Counted from the stretch's first letter, positions 1-11,329 are shown. The stretch is DNA of 64,000 bases from Cycas panzhihuaensis (GCA_023213395.1 CM041465.1:110863741-110927740); one strand, 5' to 3'. Notes: generated by a model from the sequence alone, not told the origin. Made by a program: numbers and translations.

Positions 1-194
1 ACCAATATATTAGCTCCCTAGTTTGCCTCTTGTGGGTAGGTGCCATTAAATAAGATAGTAACCAAGAGCTTTCCTTGATATCCTTAGACTTAGAATTCTA
101 GATTAGAAACCACTTAGGTAGATTGGTACCTTATCACACAAAATTTTAAAGATATAAAATCAAACATAAAAGCCTTTTAAACATGGCATCATAA

Positions 195-930
195 ATGCTC
201 CTTTTAAACACTATTAAACTCAATGGGATAAATAACTTTATACCATGGAAGAAGTAAGTCAAAAACTTACTTATCATAAACATATTTTAGGCCTATATTA
301 ATGGGGATAAACCTCTCCTGTTCTTACACCAGACAGTAATGATCCTACTAAAATAATTCTACTTGATCTTATAGACTTAGTAAACTTCAAAGCTAAGGAT
401 AACATAGCATTATCCTTTCTCCACATGGTAGTTGAAGACTAAGTAGATTAAAACATTAAAAGTGCTTAAACATCTCATGAGGCATGGAAAATACTTTGTG
501 CCTTATATGAGAGAAAAGATGAACCTAGATATTTGATAGTCAAAGCTTATCTATTTACTATGCCTTTTCTTGGTAATATTACCAACCATTTAACCATATT
601 TAAAACTATTAGAAACTAACTTATTATGCTTAGTGAGCCTCCTTCTAATCATGACTTGATTTCCAATATTATTAACATTCTACCCATTGAATACAACTCC
701 TTCGTACCCAAGTTATATGATAATTACTCTAAGATGGACTTAATAACCTTTGAAGGGATCTTACTTTAAGAGGAGAATATTCTCAACCAACTAGGGCTAA
801 CATTAACATCTAACTCAGCTCCTGCCTTTATAGCCCAAAACTCAAAAAAAGGTAAGACTATTAATAGAGCAACCCTATAGCTTAGTAAGTAATAAGACCT
901 AGCTTAATACTTAGAATCTCTCACTATATC
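195..930 (+). pseudogene. gag: Copia-1 gag, N-terminal part (UBN2-type)
   Basis: The gag protein packages element RNA into cytoplasmic particles. Translation from the ATG at 195 gives LNTIKLNGINNFIPW, the usual start of copia gag (K-L-x-G-x-N-[FY]-x-x-W). Further on SHEAWKILCALYERK (near 475-520) and the leucine-rich stretch to about 770 match the copia gag polypeptide. More than ten in-frame stops, mostly TAG or TAA where glutamine is expected, and at least one frameshift before the zinc knuckle make it non-functional. Confidence 0.8.
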
Positions 931-1066
931 ACAAGAGTCACATCAGTAACTAAATTAGTAGCATCTTATTGGAACCTCCTCCTCCTCATATCCAACTCAA
1001 CAATCTTATTAGTCTCAATACCAACCATAGGGATAGTCTCAAAAGAATCAGTAGGTCAAACCAAAT

Positions 1067-1560
1067 GTTATCTACCTCTACTATGGCAAAACTAGATATC
1101 TAGTTATTGAATATAAGAGAAGATAAACTAATTAATAGCTCTTATAGAGCCAAGGGATCTAAGTATATGGGTCATTTTATCAACAACCACTCTATGTTTA
1201 TTAATAAGGAGCAACCTCTTACCGTCAAGGAGGTCCTCATTACACTTAACAAAGATAAGGAGTTTCTTATCAATAAGGAGAACCATGCCCTCCTCAAGAA
1301 GCCCCCTTTACATAATAAGGAGCTTCTCTTTTACAATAAGAAGGCTCTTATTATCAATAAGGTGATCCCATTCAATAACAAAGAGGCCCTTTCTACCCAC
1401 AAGGAGGGCTATCATACCAACCTTAAGGCCAATTTTATCATTAGAATTAGAATCCAAGGCCTACACAAGGATAAAGACCTCAAAATAGGTGATGGTTCTC
1501 AAATAGAAATCAAAGGAACTAATGGAATAATCAATAACAAGGTGGTAACATGGGAGATGG
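1067..1560 (+). pseudogene. gag: Copia-1 gag tail: dead zinc knuckle and glutamine-rich linker
   Basis: The frame at 1067 holds a CX2CX4HX4C RNA-binding knuckle (codons 1073-1114) in which all four ligands are now tyrosine: TAC at 1073, TAT at 1082, TAT at 1097 and TAT at 1112. Each is one transition from Cys or His. The following 1120-1560 is a Gly/Gln/Pro/Tyr-rich linker in which almost every glutamine codon has become TAA or TAG. Because those stops are in the true frame, an unrelated 162-codon open frame (1107-1595) appears in another frame; it is an artefact. Confidence 0.8.
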
Positions 1561-2012
1561 TTATGAATCCTCCTCTCATATCCTATTTTTTGTAGAACTA
1601 TCCTCACAGCTTGATGAGATAACATGGCTCCTTGATTCTGGTATAACAAGATACATGATAGGTTCTAAAAATATGTTGGAAGAGATCCAACTAAACAACA
1701 CTTAAATGGTCACATTTAGGCATAATTTGACTTACAGTATGACCAAAATTGCTAGGTTGCCAATAACATTAAAGGACTCTAACATTAGACACCATATAAG
1801 CAATGTGTTCTTTATATGTGATATGAAGATGAACCTACTTTCTATTAGCCAAATGGACAAGTAGAACATAGATGTCCTCTTTGTCCAGGGTATTTGTAAA
1901 ATTATAGACCATACTACAAGTAAACTTATGGCCACAGGACATGAAGATGGTGGCTTATATAGGCTAGATAGAGTCTCCCTTGCCATTTCTCCTATAACAT
2001 GAATCTTATTCC
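1561..2012 (+). pseudogene. pol: Copia-1 aspartic protease
   Basis: The protease cuts the gag-pol polyprotein. The frame continues from the gag tail and reads WLLDSGITRYMIGSKNML at 1625-1678. The catalytic D-S-G (1634-1642) is intact, unusual for this element; the following A-T-R-H-M is altered to I-T-R-Y-M. The rest reads through NVFFICDMKMNLLSISQMD (about 1800-1860), the conserved copia region before the pre-integrase domain. In-frame stops near 1704 and 1863 break it. Confidence 0.75.
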
Positions 2013-3000
2013 ATGTCCAACTCAACTCAATCTAATAAGGGGAAGGATGTAATTGATGAAAAGTCCCCTTGCATGCAAGAACCTAGAGAATGCTCCCATT
2101 CAAAAGATGATATGATTACAAATACCTCTAAAGACCACTTATGGCATCAATGCCTAGGCCATTTAAACATGCAAAACTTGAACCTCATGTCTAGGCTCAA
2201 AATGGTATATGACCTACCCAAAATCAAGAGATACCATAATATATATGAGGCATGCCTAAAGGAAAAACAACAAAGAGGAAAATTCACTTTTAAGAATGCA
2301 TGGAGAGCTTCATAACCATTAGAGTTGGTTCACTCTAACATTTGTAGTCCTATGTATGTCTAATCTCTTAATGCTAGTTAGTATTTCATCACCTTCATAA
2401 ATGACTTCTTAAGGAAAGTATGGGTCTATTTCTTGAGAAAAAAATATAAATCCCTAGACAAATTCAAGGAGTTCAAAGCTACTATAGAGAATGAAAGTGA
2501 GACAAAAATCAAGATTCTTAGATCTAATAATGGTGTTGAGTACATGTCAAATCAATTCAATAACTTTTACAAGGAACATGGCATTCATCATTAATCTTTT
2601 GCTCCTCACACACCCTAGTAGAATGATGTATCTAAAAAGATGAATTAGAATTTGATCAACAAATAAAAATCCATGCTTAGTGTTGTGAACCTTGCCACCA
2701 TATTTTGGGTTGATGCCATTGCCACTACTACTTACCTAACCAATATATGTCTCACAATTATAATTAGGAACATTACTCCTAAAGAAGCTTGGTCAAGTTA
2801 AAAACCATCTATAGCTCACTTGAAAATCTTTGGATGCATGGCATACAAACATATTCTAAAGAATAACAAAAAGAAGATTGATGAAAAGAGCCTTAAGTAC
2901 ATCTTCCTTGGCTATGTACCTAGTTGTAAAGCCTATAAAGTGTTTGACATAGTTGGTAACCAAGCTTATATAACGTAAGATGTATTCTATGTAGAAGAAC
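2013..3000 (+). pseudogene. pol: Copia-1 GAG-pre-integrase and integrase, all catalytic residues lost
   Basis: Integrase inserts element DNA into the host chromosome. LWHQCLGHLNMQNLNLMSR (near 2140-2195) is the H-H half of the zinc domain; its C-C half reads YHNIYEACLK, with the first Cys replaced by Tyr. The core follows: HSN at 2331-2339 (first Asp to Asn), SNNG at 2523-2534 (second Asp to Asn) and SKKMN at 2631-2645 (Glu to Lys). The C-terminal LKIFGCMAYKH region near 2820-2850 is typical of copia. All three catalytic changes are G-to-A. Confidence 0.85.
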
Positions 3001-3189
3001 CGTAGGAATTGAGAACTCATCAACCTCATATTATAGTATCAGATAAAGTTAGTACATCATAAGTGACCCTTGGATAAATTTTAGAGCCATTAGCACTAAC
3101 TTCCTCCTACACTCTAGGTCCGTCATTAGTTCTAGTAGTATCTTCATCATCTACTCAAGCAAGCATAATTATACCTCCCATTTTAATAG

Positions 3190-4150
3190 ATGACCTTCAG
3201 GTAGAAGCCACTAGGTTTCAAACGTCTCCTAAGTGGGTACAATAGCTTTTAAAGGATGCCCCTCCTTTTCCCATATCTACAAAGAGGCCTTCTAAGATAA
3301 GATACTCTACAAACTTTTCTCTCATGGCATATGTCATTGAAACTCCTGAGCCTTCCATGTTTGAGGAGGTAGTGAAAGACCAAATGTGGAAAGTAGTTAT
3401 AGATGAAGAGATGAATTCTATCTTAAAAATTAACACTTGAGAGTTGACTAAATTTCCACCTAGGAAAAAAGAAATTGACTATAGATTATTGTATAAGACA
3501 AAGTTCTATGTATATAGAATTGTAGAGCATCATAAAGCCCACCTCATTATAAGAGGTTTCAAATAGCATAAAGGAATTAACTATGATAAGACCTTTGCAC
3601 TAATAACTAACATGACCACATTCTATTTAGTTATGTCCCTAGTAGCCTAATTTAGATGGCCTATTTACCAAATGGATGTGAAGAGTGCTTTTCTTAATGG
3701 AGAGCTTAATGAAGAGGTCTTCTAGGATAAGAACCCTTAGTTTGTAGACTCACAAAGGCCCTTTATGAACTCAAATAAGCACCACATACATGGTATGCAA
3801 AGATAGATGCCTTTATCACTTAGCATAAATTTAATCATTTACCATCTGGCCATGATCTCTACACTCAAGTTAGAGACAATTTCATCATAATAATTATTCT
3901 TTATGTGTATGACCTTCCTATTATTGGAAATAATATAGATGGAATTTCTTGGATTCAATCAAAGTTAAAGAGTAACTTTGAGATGATTGACCTTGGACTC
4001 CCCTACATCTTCCTTGGAATTGAAGTTTGGCAAGAACCAAGCCATGTCCTCCTGACTCAAACTAAGTATGGCAATGAGCTCTTGGAAAGATTTAGGATGA
4101 TAAATTGTAAGCCTACACCAATTCCATGGAGACAAGGACCAAGTTAAACC
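3190..4150 (+). pseudogene. pol: Copia-1 reverse transcriptase
   Basis: RT copies element RNA into DNA. Conserved blocks are visible: W-K-x-V-x-x-E-E-M-N-S near 3390-3420, GINYDKTFALIT near 3570-3605, YQMDVKSAFLNGELNEEVF at 3667-3723 (first catalytic Asp present) and a 78-residue open tail from 3908 reading YDLPIIGNNIDGIS. The YVDD box (3902-3913) is YVYD, so one catalytic Asp is lost by a transversion. A frameshift near 3740 and several stops break the rest. Confidence 0.85.
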
Positions 4151-4850
4151 TAGATAAATAAGGAAAGTCTTTTGATCCTACTTCATAGTGACAATTAGTT
4201 GGGAGCCTCATTTATCTCACTCACACTCATTTAGATATCTAATATGTAGTAGGTATTTACTCCAGATATAAATCATAACCCAAAGCATCTCATTAGAAAG
4301 TAGATATTAGGATCCTCAAATACATCTATGGCTCTCATCAATCTAGCCTTAAGTACAACAAGACAAACTCACCTATTCTAAAGGGATATATCAATGTTAA
4401 TCGGGTCGGTTGCTAGGATATATGCCATTCAACTTTAGGCTATTATTTTGATATAAACTTAGATATGATCTCATGGACCTATAAGAAATAACCTAATATT
4501 ATATTTCCTTTATAGAAATAGAATATAAAGTAGTTATCCATGCTATAACTAAGTTGATTTAGTTTAGAAGGATTCTCACTAAGCTTAGACTTTAGCAATG
4601 TGACCCTACCATCCTATACTATGACAATCAAAGCATATTAAAGATGACAAAGAATCATATATTCCATATTAGAACTAAACACATTGAGGTCCATCTCCAT
4701 TTCATTCATGAGCATATCTAGAACGGAGAAGTAGATCCCATCTACCGTCTTATTGAAGACCAAGTCATCGACATCCTCACCAAAACACTTGGCAAACCAA
4801 AATTTGAATAGTTTAGACGTGACCTTGACATCTAAAGAAATGAAGTTGGT
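4151..4850 (+). pseudogene. pol: Copia-1 RNase H
   Basis: RNase H removes the RNA strand during reverse transcription. Copia landmarks in order are SLIYLTHTHLDI near 4205-4240, SRYKS and PKASH near 4260-4295, LKYIYGSHQSSLKYNKTNSP near 4315-4375, and the C-terminal HARTKHIEVHF-like stretch near 4660-4700 (here FHIRTKHIEVHLHFIHEHI). The end reaches the purine tract. Stops and frameshifts are frequent. Confidence 0.75.
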
Positions 4851-4862
4851 ATTAAGAGAGGT
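4850..4862 (+). other. Copia-1 polypurine tract
   Basis: The purine-rich ATTAAGAGAGGT ends directly before the LTR start TGTTAAAA. It fits the plus-strand priming site by position and composition, with two T bases that weaken it. Confidence 0.5.
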
Positions 4863-5236
4863 TGTTAAAACTATGTAATACCTCCTTCATTTCTTCGCAT
4901 ATTTGTAATCTAATATTTATATTATGTATTAATGGACCCTTGATGTAATTAAATCATATTTAATAGTGAGGTCAGGTCCACCTCTTATGTTGTTAAATCA
5001 ACCTATCAAATTATATGTTAGTGTTAGTGGATGGCTATGAATAATTCCCTACACCTTTTTATATTATATTGATTTAATTTTATGTGGAAGCTCTACCCAA
5101 AAGAGACCTTACAGTGCGATGAATTCACTTATAACTTTGCTAGTTTATTTGTAGATTTTCTTAGATATTTCAGTTGCGTTGCTTAATATACTTAGATTAG
5201 TGCACATGTATTTAGATCCTAATATTTTTATCAACA
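4863..5236 (+). repeat. Copia-1 3' LTR
   Basis: A 374-base AT-rich block starts TGTTAAAACTATG after the purine tract and ends ATTTTTATCAACA. TG...CA ends and this size suit a copia LTR. The right edge is supported by the abrupt start of Copia-2 RT on the other strand. No second copy is in the window, so the limits rest on context. Confidence 0.6.
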
Positions 5237-5500
5237 TATCCACTAACTTTTATGCATCATTTTTCACTAAGGTATTAGACTTCTCTTTCATTGCTTGCTT
5301 CTATTCATCTTAAGAGTTAGCCTCTTCAAAGTTGTGAGTCTTATTAAACTTTATAACCTAAGTCATCAATACAAAATTCACCCTTTGAGATCTTGTAGTT
5401 ATTCTCTCAAAGTTGGTCTCCAGATATTTGAAGGGTTATAAGCCCTTCGTACCCACTTAGGGATCCTTTGATTTGAAGTAGAGGATCATATTTTATTTGG
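5237..5500 (-). pseudogene. pol: Copia-2 reverse transcriptase, N-terminal fragment
   Basis: The - strand reads VPKWVRRAYNPSNIWRPTLRE near 5460-5395, then FEEAN, KQAMKEKSNTLVKNDA and KLVD down to 5240. This is the standard copia RT start (E-A-x-x-x-x-x-x-W-x-x-A-M-x-x-E). It stops at the Copia-1 LTR boundary, before any catalytic motif. Confidence 0.75.
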
Positions 5501-5539
5501 ATTAGGTACATTGGTACCCTTAGAATTTGATTCCATCTT

Positions 5540-6520
5540 AACCATAATATTTTTTGCCTTATATTTTTCAATCACTTTTTCTTAATAAAATTCATCCTCT
5601 TTAAATATGACATCCATAATTATAATCATTCTTTTACATTTTGGATCATAAAGTTTATAAGATCTAGATGAATCACTATATCTTATAAAGATGCTCTTAT
5701 TATCTAACTTTATTCTTACTTGATTTAGAACATGTCTATAAACTATGCACCCAAAAAATTTCAAGTGTTTAATTCTTGGATTATAACTTGTCCAAGCTTC
5801 TTCTAGTGTAGTGTCACCTAACTTACTACCTCGGTACTATACTTGTTCAACATATAGACAACTGTATGTATAACTTCAACTTAAAATTCACTTCCTAAAT
5901 GGTTATCCTTAAGCATAGTTCTAGACATTTTAATAATTATTCTATTTTTTTCAACAACCCCATTTTGTTGTAGGGTATAAGGATCAGTAAATTACTTACT
6001 TATGCCATAATAACTATAATAAGCATTGAATTTATTTGAAATAGATTCCTCCCCATTATTTAATCTTAGGGTTAGAATTCTAAGTCCTTTTCCACCAAAG
6101 TTTTGAAGTCCATAAAATATTAAAGAGCATCTGATTTGAATTTGATGAAATAAATTCATGTCATCCTTGTGAAGTCATCAATAAATATTATAAATTACTT
6201 AGTACCTCCAAGTGAGGGCACTTCGATTAGAACACATAAGTCTATATAAATCAATTGAAGGGGTCTATTGGCACTATAACTTTTATTAGGATATCCTTCC
6301 CTTTGTTCCTTTCCAAGTATATATACTTCACATAATTCCTTGTTAGGTTCAATAGTAGAAGTCCAATTACCATATCCATTCTTATTATTAAGGCCAAATT
6401 ATTATAATTTACATGGTCAACTCTTTTGTGCCATGTTTTACTGGCCATATTTGTTGATGCTTTTAAAGTATAATAACCTGTTGGGGGTATGAGTAGTTTA
6501 AATAACTTTTTATTAGTCAT
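5540..6520 (-). pseudogene. pol: Copia-2 GAG-pre-integrase and integrase
   Basis: An open stretch at 6520-6251 contains KASTNMASKTWHKRVDHVNY and LALIIRMDMVIGL, the H-H half of the copia zinc domain. The integrase core at 6250-5830 is riddled with stops, though the element's usual N-N-G-x-E and Q-Q-N-G-V regions can be placed around 6060 and 5960. The C-terminal part at 5764-5582 is clear and open: MKFFGCIVYRHVLNQVR, KSIFIRYSDSSRSYKLYDP and DVIFKEDEFY. Confidence 0.8.
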
Positions 6521-6930
6521 TTATCCTTTGGCCATAATTATTTTATTCCTTAATTTATCCTTGATGGTATATTATATAATATTAAAGAACACTTTGTATT
6601 TCTATTTCATCATCTAACCCACTGAAAGTAAGCTTTTCTTAAAGAGATAAAACATGTAGTACATCATAATACTCATAGTTTCTCCAAAATTAGTTGTTAT
6701 GCAGACATTTCATTTTCTAATAACTCCTTTAGTGGTGTTATCCCTAAACATAATTTTACTTTTCTTAGAGTTATCTAACTCCTTAAACCACTCTTCCTTA
6801 TGAGTTATATGTGTCGAATAAATTAATATACTAGTTATCTTCTTCCTCATTAGCCATTAAACTTTCTTCCACAACTGTGTTAATAATTACCCTTTGTGAA
6901 CTTGATTCTTTTGTAAGATAATTTTCCTCT
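6521..6930 (-). pseudogene. pol: Copia-2 protease, active site lost
   Basis: The - strand reads IYSTHITHKEEWFKELDN near 6820-6770, aligned to the usual L-D-S-G-x-x-x-H-M region. The catalytic Asp codon is TAT at 6818-6820 (Tyr) and the Gly is Thr. Downstream KSKIMFRDNTTKGVI and NFGETMSIM follow the copia protease pattern. Stops occur between 6700 and 6540. Confidence 0.65.
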
Positions 6931-7880
6931 AAGAGATAATTTCTATGGTAGTAAGAACATTGAATGGCTCCTCTATCCTTTGGACTCCTACCTCTTTGTC
7001 CTTTATTTCTCCCCTTAGGACTTTGACCTCTTTCTCTTCCTTAAAATCCATAATTTTGGCCTTGACCTTGACCTTGACCTTGAAAGTACCTATGACCTTG
7101 ATATTGATTTTGCCCTTAATGAAATTATTTTAGGCCTTGTCCTTAATAGTTGTGTTGACCTTATGCTTGATAGCCTTGATGATAACCTTAGAATCCTTGA
7201 ACTTGCCTTTGAAATTAGTTTCTAGGTTGGCCTCTACGTCTAAGGGATTAACCTCTATCCATAGAACTTTGTCCTTAGTATGTAGGTCAAGTTTTTACCT
7301 TAGTGGAAAAAACAAGCTTAAGGGATTCACTTCCTCCTTTCTTTTATTCAACTATTAGAAGCATAACACTTATTTGGTCTATTTTGAAGGTGCTAAGTTC
7401 CATAGAAACTTTTATATTAGTGGCCACCATCTCAAAATATATGATATTACTTACACACTTTAATATTTTATCAACTACTCTTTATTTACTATCTATCTCT
7501 CTTAAGGACCTCATTTAGTTAATTAAGCCTTAAACCTTTGTAATAAAATCATTAACTTCTTCATGAGTAGTCGTCCTTATATTTTTAAATATACTTCTCA
7601 AGGTTTAAAGCTTAGATGATGATGCTTCTTTGTATGTTATCTTGAGTAAATCCCAAGCCTCATTTAATGTTACTACTTCACTGACTCTTAGGAAGATATG
7701 ATCCTCCAATGCATAAAAGATAAGTTCAAGTGCCTCATTGTCCTTCTTTTCATTCTTCTTGAAGAATTTCTTCTCATCTTCTATGGCATCTTTATCAAGT
7801 AAGCTATAACTTATATTAATAAGCTCCTATATATCTTTGGTAATAAAGACTAGCTTCAGAGGCCTACTTTAATTAAGAAA
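6931..7880 (-). pseudogene. gag: Copia-2 gag
   Basis: From about 7860 downward the - strand reads KDMQELINI-like gag text, then EDEKKFFKKNEKK, YALEDHIFLRVSEVVTLNEAW and LRSIFKNIRTTTHEEVNDF (7770-7540), the DUF4219/UBN2 gag pattern. A Gln/Gly/Arg-rich tail with repeated Gly-Gln pairs (7110-7010) precedes a zinc knuckle near 6960-6915 that keeps only its first Cys. The start codon region merges into the rearranged boundary at 7880-7895. Confidence 0.75.
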
Positions 7881-7890
7881 ATTAATTAAA

Positions 7891-8145
7891 GTACCCATGC
7901 TTGAGAGCCTCGCCTCGATCGCGAGGTCCCTGTTGGCTTATTTTTCATCTGTCAACATCTGACACATCCCTCGAGCTCTCAATGCTAAGGCAGACAACTT
8001 GGTTTATATTATCCTTGAGCATCACCTTCCTCTCCTTAGTGACCCACTTTGAGAGACTTGTCTGGTCGCCCATGTGCCCAAGTCTCAGGTCATCTTGCAG
8101 TTCACATTGCAATTTGTTCACACCTCCAAAAGTTGATCACTAATG
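7891..8145 (+). pseudogene. Element C archaeal-type RNase H, C-terminal fragment
   Basis: The + strand reads LESLASIARSLLAYFSSVNI, HIPRALNAKADNLVYIILEH and LPLLSDP. This equals the C-terminal third of the RNase H in A, B1 and B2 on the other strand. The N-x-x-A-D motif carrying the last active-site Asp is intact. The first two thirds are lost at the Copia-2 junction. Confidence 0.75.
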
Positions 8146-8539
8146 AGGTTAAACTATGGTGACCACTAGGTTTATTTTCTTCACTCTACTCTTAGTGTCA
8201 TAGCATGTGACTCCTAATATTATTGACTAGTGTCTGTATATAACACTTTATTCATGACATCTAGCTGATCTTATGTGTGGTCCTCACCACCCTTCCATTC
8301 TACTCTTATAATGGGGGCATCCCTCTCATCTGTTATTATTACCTATTGTCTATACGACAACACATAGGCAGCCCTTATGTTGTCTCACCCTAGCTCTACA
8401 CCCACACTTTCTACCATGACATTCATCATATCCCTTGGCTTACACCATTATTATGACTATTTATATATATATGTGCTACTAATATTATGTTACCAACATT
8501 TGCCATCGCATTGTGCCTCTGAGATGCGAGGCTCTACTA
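8146..8539 (+). other. Element C untranslated spacer
   Basis: Sequence between the RNase H and the purine tract, with no coding signal. It matches in reverse the spacers at 14309-14650, 21558-21890 and 41137-41440 and contains the shared phrase GAGGTTAAACTATGGTGACC. Confidence 0.6.
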
Positions 8540-8551
8540 CCAAGGGGGTAA
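8540..8551 (+). other. Element C polypurine tract
   Basis: CCAAGGGGGTAA lies directly before TGTTTCCC. The same tract (CCAAGGGGGCAG) precedes the 3' LTRs of A, B1 and B2. Confidence 0.8.
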
Positions 8552-9270
8552 TGTTTCCCAACTACTAGGAATGGGTTCTTAGCAAGTTAGCTTAGGTAAG
8601 TACAAGTATATTTCTAGCCTTCACCTTTCTTACTTTTATAGAAAGGTAAATAGAAGCATCATTTAACTACATGGCTGACTGACACATTTGAGTGATTATT
8701 TTACATCCATTTCTTGATCATATTGCTTGATACTCTTTTAGCCTATGACAATCAGTGGGACATGCATCCCCATGGCACTCCATAACCCTCCTATGTATCT
8801 CCATGTTGTATTAACCATCGCTCAACCCGTGTGATCTGTTCACACCCCCTTTGCCACATCACAGCCTTTAACACTGCACTAAGTGTGATTGGTACATCTT
8901 TATTCTAGTTATCAATTTCCTGGGAATCCCACTACTTCGATACCCCATCTGGTTTAGTTCATCCTCTTTATATGACTGTCCCTAGCCACCTAAACAGAGG
9001 GCTAGCCTCTTTTAGGCCTGGGTACCCTCTTTAGGGCTCCCAACATCCATTTTTTTGTCACGTTTTTGTCTTTCTTACTGCACCATGACAAATGTCATGG
9101 TATTGTGGTAAACTTCGCGGTATCGCAAAGTTTCCCATGGGGCAACTGCCACTTAATAATTTTTTTAAATCTACCATGGAAAATATCACTTTTTTCATGA
9201 AATTGCCATGTGGTTTCGATATCCCCTGGGCCCTACCCTAACCCTAATCATCCATTCAACCTAGAGTTAG

Positions 9271-9278
9271 GTATAAAT
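9271..9278 (+). promoter_or_regulatory. Element C LTR TATA box
   Basis: GTATAAAT lies about 720 bases into the LTR, just after the telomere-like CCCTAACCCTAATC. The same position in the A LTRs has TATAAA, so this is the likely U3 promoter. Confidence 0.5.
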
Positions 9279-11329
9279 CCCAAAAGAACTTCATTTTCCT
9301 CCTCTTCCTCCACTTACTCTCCTCTTGTCTCCTTCTTTCACAAGTAGTTTTTTGTAAGAACACCTTACAACACCTAAGTTCGATGTGCTCTAGCCTAAGA
9401 TCCACCGGCTTTAGCTTGGATTAGTGGTAATAGGCTTGTTCACCAACAAGCTCTTTCAAGTAAGGATTCACTCCAATCTTTACCTCCATGTCCTTTCAAC
9501 AAGTTTCAATAAGTTTGTTTCTAGGTTGCAGCATCCTCCTAAGGAGCCCCCTGTAAGCACCTTAGATCTATTATTTCCTGCCAATTTTAGGGGCATGCCT
9601 ACCTCTAATCCAACCCAATAGATGATATCTGATGTTTACACCATTTCTTTCCACTAAACTTTCTTATAAGAGGTTAGATCATTAGGAATATCTTTCATTT
9701 TTCCATTTTCTCAATGCATACAGGAGGCAATCCCTCCATTCTTTTCTTTTTGCCCACATCAATTTCCTGCCCTTTCTTAGTTTCTCTAAGGAGGTTGCGA
9801 GGAGAGGACCTCAAAGAGTGAGAGAAAGGAGCCAAGGCAAGATCCGTACCTAACTAGGCCTGCTCCTCAAGGGCAACCCCCTTCTCCTCTTTCCTCTCTT
9901 TTAGTCATGCCTCTCTTGAGCTACCAGGGAGTCTCTAGGAATACGCTAGTGCTAAATATCAGTATTTATAGCCCCTTTCTATGTTATTTTCTAGGCCTAA
10001 GTGCCTCTCTTGGGTAGTTTTTCTAGCCCCAAATAGTGTCTCTTATCTAGCTTGGGTCTTGGATTGGTTAACATTGTAATTTGTTGTACATAGCAACACT
10101 TACAACATAGATGACATTTGTAAACCTCGTGTTATTTGTATCTCTTATTATTCACTGCTATCAGGCTATCCCAACTTGTTGTTTCCTATGCCTAGAGGCA
10201 ACATGGAGGCATACTTGTTGGAGGGTTAGCCATTTTGAGGCTAATTGCCCACATCCCTTATCTTGCATTTTTGGCTTTGAGAAGATCTAGAATTATTCTT
10301 TGGTTGAAAGTTTGCTTTACTTAAAGTGCTTTAACTCACAATATTCTTAGTATTCTATAGCTATATGTATACATAAATTTACTTTGTACTCTAGCAAACC
10401 CTTGGAAAAGGGAAGAAAACCTTTTTGATTGTAGGTTAATCATGTCATTCATAGAGAAGGACAAACTGCTACAATCTGGGTACATTCTTTTGCTTTCCTT
10501 TTCCTTGGTTATTTTAGCTTTTGTATAGTTCCTTTTCCTTCATCTTTCTTACTTTCTTCCTTTTCCTTTGGGAAAGGTAAGAAAGCCCTTATGTTGCTCA
10601 TGTGTTAGGAGAAGGAAAAGAAGAAGTGGATGTGGCATAAGACAGAAACTTCATTTCAGCCGCATCAATTTTTTAGGTACATTGCCTCCCTCTTGTAGAC
10701 CTTTTCTCTACTTCACTTTTAAGTTTATAGGTTTGCATGAAGAGAACATAAAGGGAAAAGATAAAAGGGAACCAACTTGTACCATTCATTTGAACATTAG
10801 TTAACACTTTAGAAAAGGGCATCTGATAGGAGATATCCCCTTTCCTATTTCCATTTGATTGTATACAACCCCCTAGAGTTTACATCATTGTCACGTATTT
10901 TGTGTGATAGATTGGTTTGTCTCTTTTTCTTCCCCTTTCCCTTGTTTAAAGTGAAAAAGAGAGTGAGGATTCATAAGGGAGAAAATGAGAGAAAGTATAT
11001 TTATTTTCTTTTATACATATACACTTCATTTACCTCTTGTTTGTATACATAAACGATTAGTCACCATTTCATTATTGCATATAGGAGGTAGACTCCCTTG
11101 TACATAGGGTGGTGGGGACTTCTTCTACCATAATTCTTTGTTCGTCTAACACTCCCTTTAGGTGGGTTAGTTTGAGGAGGACTCATCCTCTAAGACATCC
11201 TTATTTAACCCCATCATACCTACACCAACTTAATAAACTTGTCACTACCTTATTTGGGTTGGTTTCGTATGTAAGGTGGTTGCCCAACGATACCCTTACA
11301 AACATGTGCCTCCTACCACTTACCTAAAT

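Larger units (their letters stand above)
1..5236 (+). mobile_element. Copia-1, decayed Ty1/copia element without a visible 5' LTR
   Basis: Pieces appear in copia order on the + strand: gag, zinc knuckle, protease, GAG-pre-integrase, integrase, reverse transcriptase, RNase H, purine tract and 3' LTR. Integrase before RT defines Ty1/copia. Bases 1-194 are AT-rich leader without a recognisable gene; a weak primer-site resemblance (TGGTACCTTATC near 125) is not enough to call. The 5' LTR must lie left of the window, because the end of the 3' LTR has no match in 1-194. Every domain is broken by stops and frameshifts. Confidence 0.9.
5237..7890 (-). mobile_element. Copia-2, decayed Ty1/copia fragment
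   Basis: Read on the - strand: gag, zinc knuckle, protease, GAG-pre-integrase, integrase and the first part of RT. The rest of RT, RNase H and both LTRs are absent. The RT side ends exactly where the Copia-1 LTR ends, suggesting Copia-1 inserted here and that the missing RT half lies left of the window. The gag side ends near 7890 against RNase H of element C with no LTR or leader, so a deletion or rearrangement lies there. Confidence 0.85.

Noticed and set aside
6945-7518. Leu/Ser/Thr-rich + strand frames
   Set aside because: They are reverse readings of the Gln/Gly/Arg-rich gag tail of Copia-2.
9230-9260. Telomere-like CCCTAACCCTAA
   Set aside because: Only two or three units, at a fixed place in the LTRs of this family; not a telomere relic.
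10568-11052. Cys/Arg-rich short frames in the C LTR
   Set aside because: Inside an LTR and not preserved in the A copies of the same segment.
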